Shown here piece after piece: positions 28,201 to 30,548 of a DNA stretch of 30,548 nucleotides. How positions within the stretch are numbered: position 1 is the first letter of the stretch; each line of letters starts with the position of its first letter. The translations under genes and the position numbers were made by a program. The DNA is from Saccoglossus kowalevskii. Taxonomy: Eukaryota > Hemichordata > Enteropneusta > Harrimaniidae. The stretch covers positions 231,811-262,358 of the forward strand of contig NW_003113464.1 in assembly GCF_000003605.2 (NCBI RefSeq), written 5' to 3'. The notes under the pieces were generated by a model, which was not told the DNA's origin, did no database searches, and worked only from the letters and a program-made list of their open reading frames with translations.

Positions 28201-29767
28201 AAGTCGATTCAAGCTCACGTTATTTCTCTCACATACGTATGTGGGGGGGGGGGGTTACTATCAATCTAGAACTAAAGTCAGTGCATATTTGCTATATCTT
28301 CTAAAGAATAATTGACAACATAATATTTAATCAAAACAACATTTCAAAAGCTTTTTCATTGCACCAGAATGTCTGTGTGAGTTTAATTATTCATTGTCAA
28401 GTAAGGACACATTGTTAACTACCGCTGCCTAATTTAAAATTGTCATGGAAGCACTAGTTTAGAGGGGCGTGCAAATTGCTTAAAATGTTCAAGGTATTGT
28501 CATGTCAAATTTAAATCTACAATTGAGTTGATTAATTAGTTAATGAAATGGGGGAAAACACTTCCCATAAATGTCCAAGTTGACGTCAAAACATTTTTTT
28601 ATTAACATCTTCTTGTCAAGGAAATATAAACTACAACTAATTATAATTGTAATATTGGTATTGGTTTAGATGGGCATCCATTTTCACAGATAATTAGATT
28701 TAAATTGTAATTTCACTGTAACAATTTAACGTAACCGTTCACTTACCGGTTTAGTATTGACACATAAGTTTATTTTTGTCAAACTGATTCATTGAGTTAT
28801 GATTTGCCATTGACTCATTGGTCTAGTATTAGCAAATTCGCGTGATGTTAACTTATTTATTAAACTTTTTCTTAACTGTTTATTTTTCATATGAAATCGT
28901 TATTAAAATATATGGTATGATTTTGTTAGACACGTACATATTTATATAAAATATGTAAAACATAAAAGACGAAATATACGAATAACGATTACACTGGGAT
29001 GGCATCACACCATAGTAAAACACCTCGAACTTTCATATTACATATTTTCATACACAATGGTCTGTTTCAATCCAGTGTGTTAATTTATGCAAGGCCTATA
29101 AAAAACTAAATAATTATTTTCAGAACTAAAAACCACATACAAAAGATTGGATTTGATTTGACAAAGACAATAGTTCTCCGTGATTGTGATAAAGTCAATG
29201 ACGTCATGGCGACGAGCAGGCAAGATATTTGTGATAAGTATGTCCGTTCTATTTACAATCCGGGGAGATATCAATGTGGCTCAGGGGGTAAGTCGCATGG
29301 TTTTTAAACTTTAGGAAATCTCTTCAGTAACATATTCGTAGTATTTACGATTATGTTTTTGCTGCCAGTGTGTATTATATATAGCACTAGTTTTATTTAG
29401 TTTACATTAGAAAGAAAGAAAATAATAATTATAATTAACTTATTGTCTTGTTTTACTTTAATACTATTTTACACAGCTACCAAAAAACTCATGTTTATAG
29501 AATATAACAGGACTAATACACCAACCAATGCAACAGTGCACAGTGTTCCACCACAAGGACATCTGATAAACCTGTTCGCAAGTCAGATTATGAAACTAAA
29601 TAATCGTGGCTTGTATTTCAAGAAAACTCAAGAAAAAGAGAAGCCATGTGATGTAAGCAATCTTGAAGATGAAGATATAAAGAAAATTGTTACAAATGTA
29701 TGCAGTCCACCGATTCAACCATTTGAACTTATTTGGGAAACACTGAGTCAAGTGAATACAATGCAAT
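19051..29767 (+). CDS. TDRD9: TDRD9/Spindle-E-like DExH-box RNA helicase, 12 exons, 3' end outside window
   Basis: Twelve exons join with GT-AG introns and matching phases into one open frame of 980 residues. Helicase motifs run in order: Walker A GETGCGKST (residues 40-48), TQPRR (78-82), TTGFLLQ (124-130), motif II DETH (150-153), SAT (181-183), IFLPG (355-359), TNMAESSLT (415-423) and HRAGRTGR (462-469). Winged-helix and ratchet-type sequence follows, then AAFSPNYF (811-818), a block I associate with TDRD9/Spindle-E. Human TDRD9 is about 1,380 residues with a C-terminal Tudor domain, so that domain should lie beyond the right edge. TDRD9 partners PIWI proteins in germline nuage and supports piRNA transposon silencing. 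Oddities are a short N-terminus, DETH instead of the more usual DEVH, and acidic inserts. A paralogue within the DHX family is the alternative. Confidence 0.8.
19654..19849 (+). CDS. TDRD9: Helicase exon 2 (motifs Ia and Ib)
   Basis: Acceptor TTTTGCAG|A, donor TTACAG|GTACGT, total coding 390 nt so far (phase 0). Encodes VIVTQPRRMAAISLAKRVA, GDTVGYQIG and IIYATTGFLLQ, the RNA-contacting blocks of RecA domain 1. Confidence 0.9.
20375..20800. mobile_element. Foldback MITE-like element, copy 2, with shared right flank
   Basis: The inverted repeat at 20375-20569 has arms ATAAGGTTATTACGAAGATA and TATCTTCGTAATAACCTTAT, with CTCAAAGTATGCACTCAGACAGTAC-type sequence inside. The right flank at about 20595-20800 (CATCATGGGAATGCCGAAAT, GCCATGTTTGTTTTTATG, ATTAGAGGACGATTACGCGC, AGTAGGATG) matches the flank of copy 1 at 2856-3045. 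The outer left arm seen in copy 1 is missing, so this copy is left-truncated or rearranged. No coding capacity. Confidence 0.7.
20393..20508. repeat. ~58-bp tandem duplication inside foldback copy 2
   Basis: AGATACCTCAAAGT.TGCACG...CAGTACAGCG.CAGTATCGAC.GACGCGCAGCG occurs twice in tandem with a few substitutions. Copy 1 has only one related segment, so the duplication happened in this copy or its lineage. Confidence 0.75.
20977..21102 (+). pseudogene. tRNA-Leu(CAA)-like sequence with intron, copy A (probably degraded)
   Basis: GTCAAGA at the 5' end pairs with TTCTGAC at the 3' end apart from one A-C mismatch. The anticodon-arm start AGACTCAAA carries CAA at 21011-21013, then about 43 bases of intron-like sequence precede TTCTGGT. 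The T-loop region TGTTCGAATCCCAC is good, but the T-stem 5' side is altered (GATTG). Box A reads TGGCCTAGCTG instead of the usual TGGCCGAGCGG. A TTTT terminator follows at about 21110. Intron-bearing tRNA-Leu(CAA) is normal in animals. Probably a decaying gene copy. Confidence 0.6.
21329..21455 (+). tRNA. tRNA-Leu(CAA)-like sequence with intron, copy B (possibly degraded)
   Basis: Box A TGGCCGAGCGG and box B GGTTCGAATCC match the RNA polymerase III internal promoter consensus. The arm GGCGCCAGACTCAAG gives anticodon CAA (21363-21365), followed by about 43 intron-like bases and ATTTTGG. The T-stem GTGGG/CCCAG has one mismatch. The acceptor stem GTTAGGA against TTCGGAT has an A-G mismatch and weak G-T pairs, and no T-run terminator is close. 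It could be a tRNA gene of reduced quality or a pseudogene. Confidence 0.5.
21630..22080. repeat. 41-bp satellite, 11 units
   Basis: The unit is about 41 bases, built from TTTGTATTATGTACATAGAA, TAGTGTAATTATTACATATA and G. The 451-base span equals 11 units. Variants include AGCGCAATTATT and ATATAATAGTG. It lies within intron 2 of the helicase gene, 401 bp before exon 3. Confidence 0.95.
22481..22662 (+). CDS. TDRD9: Helicase exon 3 (DETH motif II and SAT motif III)
   Basis: Acceptor TTTTCCGCAG|AAA, donor GCGAG|GTGAGT, phase 0 in and phase 2 out. Encodes YTHIILDETHER (DETH at residues 150-153, coordinating Mg-ATP) and IVIMSATLQSDIFA. Family members most often have DEVH or DEAH at this place, so DETH is a variant but keeps the catalytic D-E and H. 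Confidence 0.92.
23170..23498 (+). CDS. TDRD9: Helicase exon 4 (inter-RecA segment with acidic repeat)
   Basis: Acceptor TTGTATTACAG|C, donor GAAAT|GTAAGT, phase 2 in and 1 out. Encodes SYFIEGTGK, then IQVEGRQHQIEVIYIDDIL (the strand-turn-strand between the RecA domains, as in TDRD9), and then a Ser/Glu/Asp-rich repeat at residues 259-281 built from ESGESD/ESDSGESD-type units. An open frame extends upstream into the intron to 23042, but the acceptor and the family alignment place the start at 23170. Confidence 0.88.
23903..24076 (+). CDS. TDRD9: Helicase exon 5 (start of RecA2)
   Basis: Acceptor TTTGTACTAG|GG, donor CTTCCAG|GTAATG, phase 1 to 1; the junction codon is TGG (Trp301). Encodes IQPGFYDVCVALVKGFALSGETILIFLPG. 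The TILIFLPG block is the first strand of RecA2 (motif IV region of DEAH proteins). Confidence 0.9.
24586..24683 (+). CDS. TDRD9: Helicase exon 6 (RecA2, ILHSQ block)
   Basis: Acceptor TTTTTCCAAG|GT, donor CTCACAG|GTATGT, phase 1 in and 0 out. Encodes INEIYLMWDALSHL and KLFILHSQ, matching the LPG-x-x-E-I ... L-H-S block of DEAH RNA helicases. Confidence 0.9.
25020..25045. repeat. (TTGCAT)4 short tandem repeat
   Basis: Four hexamer copies in intron 6, shortly before the exon 7 acceptor. Confidence 0.85.
25091..25310 (+). CDS. TDRD9: Helicase exon 7 (motif V)
   Basis: Acceptor CTTCTAAG|ATT, donor GAGCAG|GTATGT, phase 0 in and 1 out. Encodes HVILATNMAESSLTLPKVRV and VIDFGLFRDVRYD, a textbook motif V with its following strand. 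Ends in the first half of motif VI (AHRAG). Confidence 0.92.
25311..26282 (+). other. Intron 7
   Basis: 972 bp. It contains one CACGTGAC site (25471-25478) and, near its end, an AT-rich palindrome (TAATATATATTAAATTAATATATATTA region, about 26190-26217). No gene is recognised in it. Confidence 0.8.
26283..26543 (+). CDS. TDRD9: Helicase exon 8 (motif VI and winged-helix start)
   Basis: Acceptor ATATTGTCAG|GG, donor CTCCGGG|GTGAGT, phase 1 to 1. The splice joins HRAG to RTGRVFGGKVIRL, giving an intact arginine-finger motif VI, which confirms the junction. Then PPEMETRPLDKIVLHVKQV and FKYAVKNLANIGAL, the usual winged-helix features. Confidence 0.92.
26780..26958 (+). CDS. TDRD9: Helicase exon 9 (helicase-associated domain)
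   Basis: Acceptor TCTATACAG|GT, donor ATTTTG|GTATGT, phase 1 in and 0 out. Encodes MTVFGHIAVKLPLDIPLCRL and CDAVVMAASLSLQVCPF, the L-T-x-x-G-x-x-x-A-x-L-P block and the A-A-x-L-S block of DEAH proteins. A second GTGTGT donor exists upstream at about 26930 but would lose the PF motif. Confidence 0.87.
27546..28198 (+). CDS. TDRD9: Helicase exon 10 (ratchet domain, acidic loop, NYF block)
   Basis: Acceptor ATTTGTAG|GTG, donor AAAAAT|GTAAGT, phase 0 in and 2 out. The largest exon. It encodes the helical ratchet region (SEPIMYTNMFHAWLES, FCHDNALIPKRLIEMES), an acidic loop at residues 719-741 rich in D and E, a basic stretch (RFRWPNSRLHRRANVAK), and LLLKALQVAAFSPNYFIG. The A-F-x-P-N-Y-F block is my main reason for choosing TDRD9/Spindle-E over other DHX families. 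Confidence 0.9.
28199..29123 (+). other. Intron 10
   Basis: 925 bp, AT-rich, no embedded repeat recognised apart from a 12-G run at 28243-28254. A GTAAGT donor and a TTATTTTCAG acceptor bound it. Confidence 0.85.
29124..29287 (+). CDS. TDRD9: Helicase exon 11
   Basis: Acceptor TTATTTTCAG|A, donor CAGGGG|GTAAGT, phase 2 in and 1 out. Encodes TKTIVLRDCDKVNDVMATSR and YVRSIYNPGRYQCG. By position this fits the post-helicase segment before the Tudor domain of TDRD9/Spindle-E. Confidence 0.82.
29477..29767 (+). CDS. TDRD9: Helicase exon 12 (last exon seen)
   Basis: Acceptor TTTTACACAG|CT, donor GCAAT|GTAAGA, phase 1 to 1. Encodes KLMFIEYNR, HLINLFASQIMKLNNRGLYF and SPPIQPFELIWETLSQ. I cannot find the next exon before the window ends, so the Tudor domain and stop codon are outside. 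Confidence 0.82.
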
Positions 29768-30045
29768 GTAAGAATTTAAATTTCATATGCACATTTGACT
29801 TGATTTTGTTTAATTTGATTTTGAACACAACATTATTTACTGGCCCTACTTTTCATTGAAAATATTATTTTTTAACCAACTGTTCATTGATAGTACCCTA
29901 TACCAGATACTTGTTTTGGCTTATATGCACCTAATGTTGAATCGGTAATATATGTGATTCTCAGCTCAATCTCAACAAATACGTATGCATTAGATATACA
30001 TAATATACTAGTCACGACATGATATATTACTAGACCATTGAGTCA
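29768..30045. other. Start of intron 12, nothing recognised
   Basis: AT-rich sequence after the exon 12 donor, running into the satellite that closes the window. No exon-like open block is seen. Confidence 0.5.
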
Positions 30046-30059
30046 GTCCACCATACTCC

Positions 30060-30548
30060 ATCGGTATTTTACGTCATTGTCAATTCACTTCATTGTTACT
30101 GAACGCCAATTTCACTGCCCTCCATATCTATTGTACGTCATTATTATTGCACTTCATTGTTACTGTAAGCCAATTTTACTGCCTCCATAGCTATTGTACG
30201 TCATTATTATTGCACTTCATTGTTACTGTAAGCCAATTTTACTGCCCCCCATAGCTATTGTACGTCATTATTATTGCACTTCATTGTTACTGTAAGCCAA
30301 TTTTACTGCCCTCCATAGCTATTATACGTCATAGTTATTGCACTTCATTGTTAATGTACGCCAATTTTACTGCCCCCATAGCTATTGTACGTCATTGTTA
30401 TTGCACTTCATTGTTACTGTAAGCCAATTTTACTTCCCTCCATAGCTATTGTACGTCATTGTTATTGCACTTCATTGTTACTGTACGCCAATTTTACTGC
30501 CTCCATAGCTATTGTACGTCACCGTTATTGCACTTCATTGTCACTGTA
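30060..30548. repeat. ~63-bp satellite, about 7.6 units, continuing past the window
   Basis: The unit is about 63-64 bases and contains GTACGTCATTATTATTGCAC, TTCATTGTTACTGTAAGCC, AATTTTACTGCC and CTCCATAGCTATT. The first unit (from about 30060) is the most diverged, and later units differ at a few positions (GTAAGCC/GTACGCC, ATTATTATT/ATTGTTATT). It sits in the presumed intron 12 of the helicase gene. Confidence 0.95.

Overview
This is a eukaryotic, animal-type genomic window. It is AT-rich and intron-bearing, full of decayed transposons and tandem repeats, and has one 50-base assembly gap (12751-12800). There are no operons or bacterial ribosome-binding sites. The repeat content (an L1/Tx1-like LINE with a zinc-binding tail, a Ty3/gypsy remnant, foldback MITEs, several satellites) and a piRNA-pathway helicase gene suggest a marine invertebrate. 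The species or phylum cannot be fixed from the sequence.

Layout. 1-2.5 kb: two diverged copies of an LTR-like terminal segment, followed by a 21-bp minisatellite. 2.67-3.05 kb: a foldback element with a second copy inside the helicase gene. 3.9-4.85 kb, minus strand: a collapsed Ty3/gypsy pol remnant (RT, RNase H and integrase fragments). 4.85-6.69 kb: nothing recognised. 6.69-9.70 kb, plus strand: a 5'-truncated, broken L1/Tx1-like LINE. 9.7-11.8 kb: nothing recognised apart from a 33-bp duplication. 11.8-18.07 kb: an old array of degenerate ~1-kb non-coding units, interrupted by an 812-bp palindromic MITE with an 8-bp target duplication (12354-13165) and by a 27-unit 19-bp minisatellite. 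18.07-19.05 kb: unannotated sequence upstream of the gene.

19.05-29.77 kb, plus strand: the 5' portion of one split gene. Twelve exons with GT-AG introns and consistent phases encode 980 residues of a TDRD9/Spindle-E-like DExH RNA helicase. The gene runs past the right edge, where the Tudor domain would be expected. Its 2.6-kb intron 2 holds the second foldback copy, two tandem intron-bearing tRNA-Leu(CAA)-like sequences and an 11-copy 41-bp satellite. The window ends inside a ~63-bp satellite.

The helicase is the only gene I can support as potentially functional. In animals TDRD9/Spindle-E acts in germline nuage in piRNA-guided transposon silencing. Its setting among dead transposons may be coincidence. 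I did not find a convincing new multi-gene system. The points most worth a second look are the degenerate 1-kb array, the palindromic MITE, the duplicated tRNA-Leu unit and the unusual linker and short N-terminus of the helicase.
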